From Sceloporus undulatus (taxonomy: Eukaryota > Chordata > Lepidosauria > Squamata > Phrynosomatidae), in NCBI RefSeq assembly GCF_019175285.1, contig NC_056528.1, positions 49,785,926-49,849,925 of the forward strand: a DNA stretch of 64,000 nucleotides. Reading direction: 5' to 3'. The notes under the pieces are model-generated. The model ran no database searches. It worked only from the letters and a program-made list of their open reading frames with translations, and was not told the origin of the DNA. The stretch's first letter is position 1; each line of letters starts with the position of its first letter. The position numbers and the translations under genes are program-made. Positions 23,501 to 34,614 of this stretch are shown here, piece by piece.

Positions 23501-23794
23501 AGACTCTCTAGGAATCTCTAGGTCCTCCAGGGAAACTCTGTGGTCAACATCCAACAGACACTGACCATAGAGCTGCGCCGGAGGAGCTACAAAGGCCTAG
23601 TAGAGTAGTATTCTCTCTAAGAATAATCTCTAGGCATTTTAGCACAACTTTTAGTTAAACTTGACCATAGAGTTGCGCCGGAGGAGCTACAAAGGCCCAG
23701 CAGAGTCGTCTCTCTAGGAATCTCTAGGTCTTTCGGTGCAACTTAAAGTTGACCATAGAGTTGCGCTGGAAGACCTAGAGATTCCTAGAGAGAA
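23501..23794. mobile_element. Family C non-autonomous DNA transposon, full copy
   Basis: The start agactctctaggaatctc and the end gattcctagagagaac are inverted copies. Inside, the phrase gaccatagagttgcgccgg recurs three times and ggaggagctacaaaggcc twice, so the element also has internal tandem structure. The family is not recognised. Confidence 0.65.
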
Positions 23795-24129
23795 CATATG
23801 AATCAAATCCGCGAATAACCAAAGCCGCAAATATGGAGGGATGAGTGTACTTACACTGCCCCATGGATAAAAGTCTAGACTTATACTTGAGTATATACAT
23901 TATTTCCGCCACAACGCATACACATAACATGATGGAAACACCAGCACTTAATACCCATCGGTGGAAAAGACTTATGGGCCATGAATTAAGAGTGAGTAGC
24001 CATACCCAAATTGCACCGTAAGGTTAATAGATAAATGGTATAGGATGGTGGCTAAGATTGAAATGCACCAAATAAGCTGTGTACATAAGCTGGCATCGTC
24101 CTGATCCAAACCACAAGACACGCTTTTCC

Positions 24130-25320
24130 CGCGCTAAAATGCCCATGATATTCCCTTAGTAAGAACTGTCCAAACAGATTTTGAACTTGTATCTAAAGTG
24201 ATTTGTTTCTTCCCTCCAGGTTTTCTTTTTTTAAACCCCTTTACTGATACCTCTTTCCTTAAATCTATCTCTAGTTGCTCTCTGCAAATCTTTCCGCCTG
24301 CCAGGACAATCATTTATATGTCAAATGTTTCAGTGTAATTGTTAATTGCTATCAGTAACTCTTTCTGTGATATGGAATGAGACGTTTTTGTACAGTTTTC
24401 CTTTATAAGTAGATCTTGTGTAAAATGGGAGGAGGGGGGGTTTGGGGGGGCGGGAAGAGTTATTTTCCTGATATGTTTTATCTCAATCATCACAACCGTG
24501 CTGAAATTATATTTCTTTGGTAAGACTCCAAGCCTCGATCTGAACTTTCTTTTGGCTCCGAAATCGCAGCCTCCTCTCGGCCACCCGCCCCTTGCGCCTC
24601 TGCTCCACTTCCAAGAGCTTAAAACGTTACTTTGGACACGTTTGGCTGATGTGCACATTGCTCCAGAAAGGAATACAGGACTTGGGCGGTTTGCAAGTGA
24701 TGTTTCCCAGTGTATCCGGTTTCAGCAAAACCGTGTTATTTTCGCTAATGCAATTCATTAAAGAGTAAAGAGAGGGATTCTCAAGAAATGTTCTGGTTGT
24801 TTGGAACTGAGCCCTACATAAATATATTCTCTTCCCCGCAGCTCTCTTCTATAATGTTACAAGGGGTGTGTGGTCGCTTTGCAATGTAGACACACCTCAG
24901 TTAACAAAACAGACTTGTTCCTGAGGCATTGCTTCTTTATCAGAAACTCAAAAAGGGTCAGGATAGGTTCCTGTGCCACCAAAACAACAACAGTTCAAAA
25001 GGTTTCAGGAAACTTTTCATTTGGCAACATGCCCACATGAAATGAAACGACCCCTTTCAGAAGTAAAAACATTCTGAACCTTCTAGAGACCACTTCAAAG
25101 CGTCTTCCAAAAAATATCCAGGGATGACCTTTTTTCCCCCCTCCAGCATTGACTTTTTTCATCGTTTCCATTTTGTTGGCCAGACTTAAAGATTGATGTT
25201 CTGCGACAGTGGATTGCAAGAGTTCTGCAGCAGTGGATTACAGTACCACAGGTTTTCAATAGGAAGCCGGTCAGAGACAGCATGATGAAATCTATTCAAC
25301 AATCCCAATACTCATAATTT
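24130..25320. other. Repeat-poor intergenic block
   Basis: The longest stretch between SLC16A2 and RLIM with no recognised repeat. AT-rich, no coding frame. A candidate for conserved regulatory DNA, but this is only inferred from the lack of repeats. Confidence 0.35.
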
Positions 25321-25335
25321 TTTGCGCCACATTAA

Positions 25336-25602
25336 TATGTGTGTGTGTGTGTGTGTGTGTGTATACATATATACACACAGAGGACCCTTGTTATCCGCTG
25401 GGGCTTGGTTCCAAGATCCCCCGTGGATAACAAAATCCGAGGATGCTCAAGTCCCATTAAATATGACAAAGCAAAACAGTGTCCCTTATAAAAAAATGGA
25501 AAATCAAGGTTTCATATTTGAAATGTATACTTTTTTTGAACATTTTCAAACTGTGGATGCTTGAATCTGTGTCTATAAAATCCATGTATAAGAAGGGATG
25601 AC

Positions 25603-25628
<26 letters not shown>
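25336..25628 (+). mobile_element. Family B element between two TG/CA microsatellites
   Basis: A Tigger-like copy (about 25380-25603: gctggggcttggttccaag, ggatgctcaagtcccatta, aaatcaaggtttcat) lies between a (TG)n run at 25339-25362 and another at about 25604-25628. Confidence 0.65.
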
Positions 25629-25633
<5 letters not shown>

Positions 25634-27739
25634 TGCCAGGAGCACCTGATGTTCTAGGGAATGCAAATTCACTTAGTAGCAGGTTTCTGCAGGTCCGGCC
25701 TTCAGGCAAAGCATATGAGAAAGAGCTGCATGGCAGCCCCTATCAAGTATCCCAGAAGCCAGAGCTGGTCCCTTTTTATCATCTCCTTAGCAATGTGCCG
25801 GTAAAGGTGTCTCTCTTTGGACAGCGGTAAGCAGTCGGGAGGAATAATGATAAATTGCCCCGTAATCACACCAGCATTACATTTCCATGGAGACCAGGCT
25901 CATAACCTGAAATGCAGTGAATAGCTCACTTGAGTAACACACTGCTCACCATCAGATCTCATGTTGAAAGAGTCGGACGCTGTTGCTAAAGGGCTTCACC
26001 CCATAGAGCCAATGTTCAAGGCTTACCTTAATGGCCGAGATCCCACACTGGAGCAGCACACACTAGATGTGAAGAATTACACATTGATGTTGCTACAGCC
26101 CTCTTTTTTAATGTCAGCTGTCTTGCATCTCACTCTTGGGAGGTGGGAAGAGGGGATGTAAATAAAGCGATGGATGGATGGTGAGGTTGTGCAATTGAAC
26201 GTACACCCAAATGTACAGCTCAGTGCGCAACCAGAATGTGTATTGTTGCATTGCATGTGTATCACATGCACCCATGTACACCGCAAGCACAGGTATGGCA
26301 TTGCATGCACAATTCCCACAACCTGACATTACACAACAGATCAAAAATGTGCAACCACTTCTACACATGAGAAAAACTATGGCAGAACACCCCAAATTGG
26401 AGTAGCCAACAAAAGCACATGAGACAACATGAAGGAGTGTAACATGATCCTTTTGGATTCAACACTTGGGATCTCTCGACCAGCCATCTTGGATAGTCTC
26501 ACGGATGCCTGGCTTTACAGTTATTTCCATTTCTACTGCAGTCGATAACAAAGCTTCTTACATTTGCTTTGTGGGAATAAAGATTAGAAGCTGCGCTGTT
26601 CCATTCTCGCTAATAGAATCACCGCGCACAGAACAGCTGTTGCACCCTGGCACTGCGATGTTTGTTCTCCAATTGGAATGATTTTGCAGATGGCAAATGA
26701 CCAGCTCTTGGAGTGAAATGTCCCGATGGAGGGCTGGAAAACGACAGCCATGAGTACTGTGCAGGCTTCCCAGCATGCCACAGAAAACAGCAGTCAAGGT
26801 AGCATAGCATAAATATGTGCCAGTGTAGCTATGTGGGGGTCCCACAGTTGCACAACTGTTGTGCAATAGGTACCATGGTCTTGACCTCAACAGTTGTGCA
26901 AGGGGCGATTAGCTCCTCCGCTGCCAAGTCAGACATGAGAAGGTTGTGTGTGTGCTTGTAAAATGATCAGTTGTGCTGGGGCCACACTCACACAACCACC
27001 AAGAAAGTGCAAGCCCTTGCACAGCTATCTCGCATCGACGTAGCGCCTGCTACAACACTGTCTTGACTATGCTGCAATGCATGCATTTGTCACCTCCAAA
27101 AGTGGGGATAATTTCACCAATATAAAAGAGAAATACTGAGGCAGGGAATGAAAAAGAGAGTGTGTAGATACCAAAGCATACCACAAGATGCTCCAAGGAC
27201 AATCAAGGTCCATTATATGGCTTGGGCCAATGCTTGAGTTGTTAAGTAGTGAAGGTTAATTGGCCGGCATGAATCACCAAGTATCCAAAAAGAAGTCTGT
27301 CGTTGCAGCTCCCCATCACTTGTTTCCAAGTCTTAGCCTTCCAATGCGCTCTGACGCAGGAGATGCTTTGCTGAAGATTCCTGTGCATCATTCAACATTC
27401 ATACGCATGTGTGCACACACGCCACTGAACAGAGATGCCCCCATCTTGTTGCGCTAGCAGCTGTACATGTTCTGGAGTTGCAAAGTGGTGACAAGGAAAG
27501 GTGGAGAACAACTGAAATCCTGCGAAGTGGGTGAGAAACCTAACGCTTGACATATCCATACCTCTCTTTTCCAGCAGTTTGCCACACTCCAGGAGGTACT
27601 CTTTTATCTGTTTGTTCATTAACTTCACCTCTCTTTTACATTTATTTTTGTATTCTTCTACGATCCTTGGGATATTCTTTTTCTGTCCCGTCGTCGGTAA
27701 CCCAACCTTTTAAGACACTTACAACATTAGTTAGAAGTT

Positions 27740-27825
27740 TCCAAAGCACATCGGAAGTGTCTGACACACATCAGAAATGCCCTATGTGCATCAGAAGTGT
27801 CTAATGCACATCAGAAGCATCCAAA
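27740..27825 (+). repeat. Short tandem repeat, unit about 20 bp
   Basis: About four units of the type gcacatcagaagtgtctaat, slightly diverged. Related phrases occur at 480-620 and 11700-11830. Confidence 0.7.
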
Positions 27826-27829
27826 TCCA

Positions 27830-28680
27830 CACTGGAAAACCCTTCCTGGATGTTGTGCATCTTCACAAGTCACTAGAAGGGTTTTGTTGCAACATAGCCA
27901 CGGATCCGTAAAGTTGCGAAACGTAAACGGCGACGTAGAATCTCCACCACATTGCCCCCCGGTAAACGCAGGTGTCTTTTGTGACCGTTCTGCTCCAACA
28001 GGTTTTTGAAACAACACAAGTCCTTACTTACAAGAGCTTTGCTACCCAAAGGGAGGCCAGTATACACAACGCGAGTAAAACCAGCTCATTTTTTGGGGAA
28101 CAAAAAAGGCCTCCAGCCCAAAGCCACATGAAAAACCTGAGATGGAGGTTTAATTATAGAAGCAGCCAGGTGAGCGAGTGGTTAGCGTTTGCGGTCGGTT
28201 GAGGATTATTTTCTTAAGTTTGGTCTGCTTTCGGATCAGGGTTTCATCTCTTCCCCGGAGGAGTTTGTTTTTTGTACTCGCCAGCCAAGCATTGCTCTGT
28301 GTTTTTAAAATTATTATTATTTTAATAAAAGATCCTTCTCCTCAAATGTGGACGAGAAATGAATCAGGGTGCTTTTTGAGGTGGTTTTTAAAAATGCCTC
28401 TCGTCTCTTTCCCTCTCCTCTCTTGTTGGGGAGAAGAAGAAAAAGAAGGCTTTGGGGTACGGATTTCTCCCCCCTCTCTCCAAAAAAGCAAACAAACCAC
28501 AAACCTCTGTGATTTGCAAAGCAATGTGCTTATTTCCCCCCCGTTTCGTAACTTGGCACAATGGGTGGCCAGAGTCCACTTTGTCAAAAAAATCCCAAAG
28601 CAAAGATTGCTCACGGATGAGAAGGAAACTGATCTGGGTCCATTCGTTGGCCTTTCAAAGCAGCCAAGGCTGGGACCTTG
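27830..28680. other. Intergenic stretch, nothing identified
   Basis: No repeat signature and no supported exon. A 193-codon open frame at 28178-28759 has low-complexity, unsplit reading and no domain. Confidence 0.4.
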
Positions 28681-28762
28681 GGCCCATTCACATTGCATAT
28701 TTATAGCGCTATGGTTCCGCTTTAACTCTCATGGCAACATCTTGGGATCTGGAGTTTAGGGA
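28681..28762 (+). mobile_element. Family A palindromic element, half copy
   Basis: Decayed left half: cacattgcatatttatagcg, ccgctttaactctcatgg, cttgggatctggag. Confidence 0.4.
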
Positions 28763-28794
28763 TGTAGGATTCTCAGGCAGAGTTGACCCCAGAA

Positions 28795-29068
28795 ACCTGA
28801 GTCGACTTATCCATGTGTCAATGAAAGTATTGTATCTTACTTAACTCTAAATTAATAGAAGGGACCACCTCTTGGTGAAAGGCTGCTGGACTTCTGTATG
28901 TTCTTTGACATTGTTTTCCCTTGCTTCATCCTTTAGGTCCTTCGTTGCATGCCCCTAGGTTTTACCCTCGACTTAGCCACGGGTCAGATCAAAATACACA
29001 ATTTTGACCCCAAAACTTTCCCTCGACTTATATATGAAGTCGGCCTATAGTTGAGTGCATACGGTAGT
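28795..29068. repeat. Unclassified repeat with 'cgacttat' phrases
   Basis: Has gagtcgacttatccatgtg at the left and ctcgacttatatatgaagtc, tagttgagtgcatacgg at the right. It resembles a palindromic DNA transposon seen in other squamate DNA; the family is unknown. Confidence 0.4.
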
Positions 29069-29074
29069 CATTTT

Positions 29075-29575
29075 GGCTTCTCAGCAGCATTCATGCTTGA
29101 TTTGCTTCTGAATCCATTTATTTGTCTTTTTGATGATTTATGAATCTCTCCTCCAGCATCACACATCTACCCCACTTTCTATCAAGCTTAGTATCAGCTT
29201 TCACATCCAGACACAGAAATCAGAAATACTATGCCATGGATGAGTCTTACTTTGGCATTTAATGATATACTTTACACTTGAGGATCTTGTCTAGTCCCTT
29301 CCAAGGACTCTTCGTCCTTATTTGCTGATTACAATCTCCATTTTGATTAATGACGGAGCCAAGGTACAGAAAATCTCCAACCATTTTGATGCCTTCATCA
29401 CCCACTTTGACGTTCGGCACATCTGCTGTGCTCATTTTTTGCTTTCGTAACGTTCAGCTGTAACCTTGCTTCTGCACTTTCTTCCTTAACTTTGTCCTCA
29501 GTAGTCATTCCAAGCCTTTGCTCTGTTCAGCTAATAATACAGTGTCCTCTCCTTAAATTACAAACATTAAGACAT
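29075..29575 (-). mobile_element. Bov-B (RTE) LINE fragment, reverse transcriptase C-terminal part
   Basis: Minus-strand translation gives recognisable pieces: DTVLLAEQSK, then KVGDEGIKMVGDFLYLGSVI and NQNGDCNQQIRTK. These are the Bov-B/RTE region after the RT active site. Several stops and frame changes make it a dead relic. Confidence 0.8.
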
Positions 29576-29650
29576 GATGCTCGCACCATATTACTAGCGG
29601 AAAAGAGCAGAGATTTGGAACAGCGACGCATCAGGGGATGGGAAGGTTAA

Positions 29651-30040
29651 GGGGTTATTCAGACAGTGAAAACAATCCAGAATCTGGGTTGAATGTTTGT
29701 TGTTCACATACATTTCAAATGAATCTGCTTATTATTTTGGAGGGCTATAAAAAAAACCCACACTTAACCAGGGAAATCAATATCGGGTTCCCCCCCAAGT
29801 TTTTCTAATTCTCAGATGTGTGAATAAGCGATGCAAATAAACCCGGGATAAAACTCTGCACACCTTGAACATGCTTCAAATACATTTGCATCATCAACTC
29901 CATCTTTATTCAAATGCTGACATGAGTGAGCAACCGACTTTGAAGAGATGCACATGCATCAAGTGCATTCGGGACACGTGTGAACACCAAGGATCCAACC
30001 TGGATTCATCCCGGATTATTTTCAGAGTGTGAATGGGGCC
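29651..30040. mobile_element. Non-autonomous DNA transposon, about 390 bp
   Basis: Inverted ends: gttattcagacagtgaaaac with aatccagaatctggg at the left, cccggattattttcag with agtgtgaatgggg at the right. The interior is non-coding. Ends resemble hAT-type elements, but no clear target duplication was found. Confidence 0.6.
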
Positions 30041-30457
30041 TTTGTTATCTAAATTCATGAAGCATCACTTCATTTTATGTATCAGTGCAAGTCAGGTTTT
30101 ATTCCCCTTTAAACAGATGGAACAGTTAATTTAAAATAAGCAAGGACTCAGGTTCGGTGGTGAGATCCTTATTTTCTATTGCTCCCTAGAAACGATAAAA
30201 AAGGGCCATAAGATGAGAGATTGGCGGCAAGAAGTGTATAGCGAGACATTTGTCAGAAAACAGTCAGAGCAAGGAAGTCGCTTCAAGGCAGAGCTGGGCA
30301 AATCTGCTTCCTTCGGTGTATTTGAAGTCGGATTAGAAATTCTGTCTAATGCGCAGCCTCACCACTCACTCAGTGTCGCACGCTGCCATTTAAAAAAGAG
30401 CTCTGCATCAATCAACCATGGGTAACATAACTGAATATGAATAATTAAATATTAATA

Positions 30458-30721
30458 TTAAATGCTAGGATGTGACCAGATTACTCCCGGATTTGTAACA
30501 CTCCACTGTTTGCTGTTGTCGTTGTTGTTATCCACCCTCGAGTCAATCTTGACCCATGGCAAACCTGTACATGAGACATCCCCAAGATCGCTCAGCTCCT
30601 GCAAATTCATATCCGTGACCTCTTTTCTAGAGTCCATCCATTGAGCTTGTGGCCTTCTTCTCTTTCTGCTTTCTTCTACCTTTCCCAGCATTGTGTGTGT
30701 TATATATACACGCAATCCCAC
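30458..30721 (-). mobile_element. Bov-B (RTE) LINE fragment, ORF2 C-terminus
   Basis: Minus-strand frame with TMLGKVEESRKRRRPQAQW, MDSRKEVTDMNLQELSD, the hallmark end of Bov-B ORF2 (GKVEG-RRRGR-R-RW-D). It is on the same strand as 29075-29575 but in the wrong order for one continuous copy, so the two are separate insertions or were rearranged. Confidence 0.8.
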
Positions 30722-30974
30722 ACAAATGGATTGATAGGCTGGCCTTTTCCGAGGGGCGGCAGAACACTGTGGAATCTGTGCTTCGGCTTAATGCAAAGCC
30801 GAACTGGTTGAGCAGAAGAAAAGCCCCAAGTCCCACTAGCTAGAAAGAGTTTTTGATGTCACATTAAATTATTCAGAGAAGCACTTTGCTGTAAAATTGC
30901 CAGGGCGGGCAGCTTCTTGTATAATTGCAACCGGGAAGCCAAACAAGCCCATTCCCTGGCCTCCTTGCACAAAG

Positions 30975-31345
30975 AGGTGTGAGAGCATGCGCAGCACACT
31001 AGTGAGGCCTCATCTGAAGGACTGAATTCGGCTCTGGGTGCCCCATTTTAAGGAGGATAGAGACAAGTTGGAGCAGGCTCAGCAAAGAGCAACAAGAATG
31101 AGAAGAGGTATGGAGAACAAATGTGGAGAAAAAGTTGAGGGATGTTCAGCCGGGTGAAGAGAAGACGGAAAAGTGGCATCTTGAAATACTTCAAGGGGTG
31201 CTCCAGAGAAAAAGGAAAAGGCCTGTTCTCTGCTGCCCCAGGACCAGGTCTGATGGTTTAGGTTATAGGAGGGGTAGACAGCGATTCAACATTAGGAGGG
31301 ACTTCCAGAGGCAATGGAAGCCATGACCCAGAGAGGTGATGGGGC
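30975..31345 (+). mobile_element. CR1/L3-like LINE fragment, decayed
   Basis: Plus-strand nucleotide likeness to the CR1 C-terminal region: gtgaggcctcatctgaagg, then ctgggtgccccattttaagg, gacaagttggagcaggctca, ggttcag-like tgttcagccgggtgaagag and attaggagggacttcc. Frames are broken many times, so it is older than the copy at 2707. Confidence 0.7.
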
Positions 31346-31403
31346 CAATTTCTCTGGACCGCTGGGTTTTTAAAAATGAGATCTGGGCCAATTTTTCGTG
31401 TCT

Positions 31404-31452
31404 GCAGTGGGATCCGGAACAGATCCCCCACGGATACCAAGGTCCAACTGTA
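31404..31452 (+). mobile_element. Family B element fragment
   Basis: The end-like cagtgggatccggaacag and cccccacggataccaagg and caactg are family B phrases with most of the element missing. Confidence 0.5.
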
Positions 31453-32214
31453 TTCTAGTTTGCACCTGAGGAAGCAGGCTCAGGTCTACTCACATATTTT
31501 CCCCCATTCCTACTTTAGGGGTCTTGAAAGGGTCTTTTAAAGCCACAATGTGGGGTCGGGGGCCACATCCAGCCCACAGTCCATACCTTCCCTGTGTCTG
31601 CTATAAACTATACTTAGCAGAAGAGGCCAGTTGTTGACTCAGCATAAGACCATATAAGTCTTATTCTGTTCCAGGATACTTTGGTTATATAAACTTCCCC
31701 TCCTTCCGTTGATAGAGGAGGCAACTCTCTGCCAAATACGCACATGCACACTTATCACTCATGAAGGCACTCACAAGATTTTGGAGCTGTTAGAACATGC
31801 TCCTTTTGACAAAAATCCAAGCTGAAACCTCGTCGACTTGTCTGAGCCCATCTGCTCCGCTATTGCCTCATTCGTTTTGCTCTGAAGCCAAGAGAAGACA
31901 TAAGGCATCCCATCGTAACCCAAAGACCAGCCAATGTGATGAAGAGACTGCCTGGTATGTGGAGCGAACTCACATTTACCCCTCCATTTAATACCCAATG
32001 GTGGCAAATAGGATTTAGAAGTCAGGGCTTTGACTCCCCTGTTTTCTTTCCATGCCACTTCTTTGTCAAAGTATTTGAACCCGAGCCTCATCCTATTGCC
32101 TTTTGCAAAATGGGGTGGAAGGAAAATGTGGGATTCGAAAACAGCAGCTGTCTTTTGAAGCTCAGGACCAAGTCTCCACTCAACTCTACCTTCCATGCAG
32201 ATTCCTAGGCAAAT
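31453..32214. other. Intergenic stretch, nothing identified
   Basis: No repeat or gene recognised. The minus-strand open frame at 31771-32247 has no domain. Confidence 0.4.
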
Positions 32215-32226
32215 GGGGTTTTGGAG

Positions 32227-32358
32227 TGTGAAGTTGAAGGCTTTCATGGCCAGTATCCATACTTTGGGGGGGGGGGGGGTTTCAGGCTATGTGGCCATGT
32301 TCTGGAAGAGTTTATTCCTGACGTATCACCAGCATCTGTGCCTGGCATCTTCAGAGAA
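32227..32358 (-). mobile_element. Short retroposed repeat (family H), 132 bp, complete-looking
   Basis: Bounded by a perfect 12-bp duplication ggggttttggag (32215-32226 and 32359-32370). Minus strand: ttctctgaagatgccagg, cacagatgctgg, then tgatacgtcaggaataaac, and an end cttcaacttcaca. A G-run at 32266-32279 has expanded inside it. The longer 3' part (gaaagccttcaacttc) is missing from the 7351 copy. Confidence 0.85.
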
Positions 32359-32939
32359 GGGGTTTTGGAGGTTCTGTAACTGCCTTTGACCTGCTATAGG
32401 GCATCCATTTTGGCAAGCCCTTAGAGCATCCATTTTGTGAACAAACAATCCATACTCAACTGTCACTTTTGATCCAAAAGCAGCCATGAGACTCCCTGTC
32501 CAAGTTCCAAACGATTTGGAAAAAGCTAAGAACTCCTTTGTTGTGCATCTTGCTAAATGGAGATTGATGCTCTCCACCTTTTGCCAGGTGCTGTCGCAGC
32601 ATCCAAGAGGTGCTGGTGGCAGCCTCTGAACATTTTCTTTTTGCAGCCTTTCTTCATTTTCTCAGAAACCAGCAGCCAAAAGAGGGTTACATAAAGAGCC
32701 TGAGTGGGATCCAACCCTCCGGACTACAAGGTCAGCGGTCCAGAGACAGACACATTTTTAAGCAATTAAGCAGAACAAGCCAGAGAAGAACGCAACCAGC
32801 CAAGCTCCGTTGACTCAGGACTGCATCGCAACTAAAGCCTTTGGGCTCAAGCTGCCAAGTACAACAACATGCAAGAATCCAAGCACTCCCCCCTTGTCTT
32901 TAATTCAAACAAGAAGTGTTCAACTTTGGAGAACACTGT

Positions 32940-33155
32940 CAGTCCTCCTTATCCACAGCTTTTTTATCCACGGATTCAAGCATCCACAGCTTAAAAATAC
33001 TTTAAAATATATATAAAGTCCAGAAAGCAAACCTTGATTTGGCCAGTTTATATATTTACTATACCATTCTGCTGAATGGGACTTGAGCATCCACGGATTT
33101 TGTTATCCACAGGGGATCCTGGAACCAAACCCCAGCGGATAACAAGGGCCCACTG
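32940..33155 (-). mobile_element. Family B (Tigger-like) element, full copy
   Basis: The start cagtcctccttatccacagc and the end ggataacaagggcccactg are inverted copies; inside are caaaccttgatttgg and gggacttgagcatccacgg. Neither TA nor another clear target duplication is visible. Confidence 0.7.
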
Positions 33156-33208
33156 GATCTTCTTTCCTTCCCCTGCAGAACTTAAAACTCAAACTGGATT
33201 GTCTTTTG

Positions 33209-33441
33209 GTGAGTTTTTCGGGCTCTGTGGCCATGCTCTAGAAGAGTTGATTCCTGATGTTTCGCCAGCATCTTCCTGATGTTTCGCCAGCATCTGTGAG
33301 TGGCATCTGAAGATGCTCTGAAGATGCCAACCACAGATGCTGGCAAAACATCAGGAATAAACTCTTCTAGAACATGGCCACTTAGCCCAAAAAACCCACA
33401 AAAAGCTATGGATGCCAGCCATGAAAGCCTTCAACTTCACT
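33209..33441. mobile_element. Head-to-head pair of family H repeats
   Basis: The left copy (33209-33310, minus orientation) and the right copy (33310-33441, plus orientation) meet at their 5' ends. The left one also holds a tandem doubling of ttcctgatgtttcgccagc. The right one runs to the full 3' end ccttcaacttcac. Both have CpG-decayed cores (aaaacatcagg for gaaacgtcagg). Confidence 0.8.
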
Positions 33442-34299
33442 GAATTATTTAAAAATTAAGCAAGGAGACACCTTGAGCCACAGAGCCAACAACTTTATTC
33501 CATTGGAGATCATATTTATGTTGCAACGAACCCCTATCATTTGGTGGTGCTGTAATTTGGGACACACACATACAAACACAAACCGGGGCAACACTGGGGG
33601 GATGCGGACTGTACCAAATGACACTCTAAAAGTGGGGTGACACCACTGGCCCTCAAACACCCACCTTTTGGCAGAAACAGTCTGTGGCATTCACCTGCTT
33701 CCCTTTAAAATGCTTTAAAAGATGGTGGGAGAGGGGTGAAGCTCAGCGGGAGAAGAAAGGAGAGGCCCCAGAATCCTTATGTTCAGTGGTATAAGGGAAT
33801 TACGATTTACGAGTGATATTAGTGCAATAAAGCATTACCAAGGGTTCTGTACGGTGTAAAATGAGAGGAGAGCAATGGGTGTGTGTATATGTGTGTGTGA
33901 CACCATGAGTTACAGCACCGGGTGACACCAACCCTAGGAACACCACTGACCCAAACACAACTTTCCCAAGATTTCCGGTATACAAATTTTCCAGCACGTG
34001 CTGAAAATTCTAGTTGCTTCAGCAAAACACTCTTCTCCTGTTATACAAGAGAACCCTCTGCTGGACACCTAAGATGCCGCAAGACAGACAGCGAATGTTA
34101 GATCAGTCAATGGCAAAATTGCATAGGAACAAAGCAATAAATACCTTTTAAAAATCCACAGGGACCCCCTCATACCATCTCTGTATGATTCTCTGTTCTG
34201 GCTTCATGGCAACCAAACTCTACTAGGGCTAAAGAGACTAAAGCAGAGGCAAACCCACCAACCTCTTCTGGGGGCCTAGGATGTGTTTCTGCAGAAGTT

Positions 34300-34610
34300 G
34301 TTGTCCTATAAAGTCTTTTTTGGACTTATGACAACCCTAAAGTAAATCTATAGAATCATAGAATCTATCATGGGGATTTTCTCAGCAAGGTTTGTCCAGA
34401 AGGGGTTTGCCTTTGCCTTCCTCTGAGGCCGAGAGTGCGATTTGCCCAAGTTCACCCAGGCTGCATCCGCACTGCAGAAATAATCCAGTTTGACACCATT
34501 TTAACTGCCATGGCTCCATGGTATGGAACTCTGGGAATCCACAGTAGGAGGTATCCATGGCTGAGTAGGGATTCGAATCCTGGTCTTTCACAGCCCAGTG
34601 CCTAAACTCT
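34300..34610 (-). mobile_element. Sauria-type SINE carrying half of a family A element
   Basis: The minus-strand SINE (gggattcgaatcctgg head, ctttgccttcctctgagg body, both on +) is interrupted after gttcacccag by about 90 bases of family A (gctgcatccgcactgcag, ataatccagtttgacacc). A short gaatcatagaatc, like a CR1 tail, sits at 34346-34358 in its tail. Confidence 0.7.
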
Positions 34611-34614
34611 GCAG

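Noticed and set aside
28178-28759. 193-codon + strand open frame between SLC16A2 and RLIM
   Set aside because: No domain, no methionine in context, overlaps two other open frames and runs into a transposon half.
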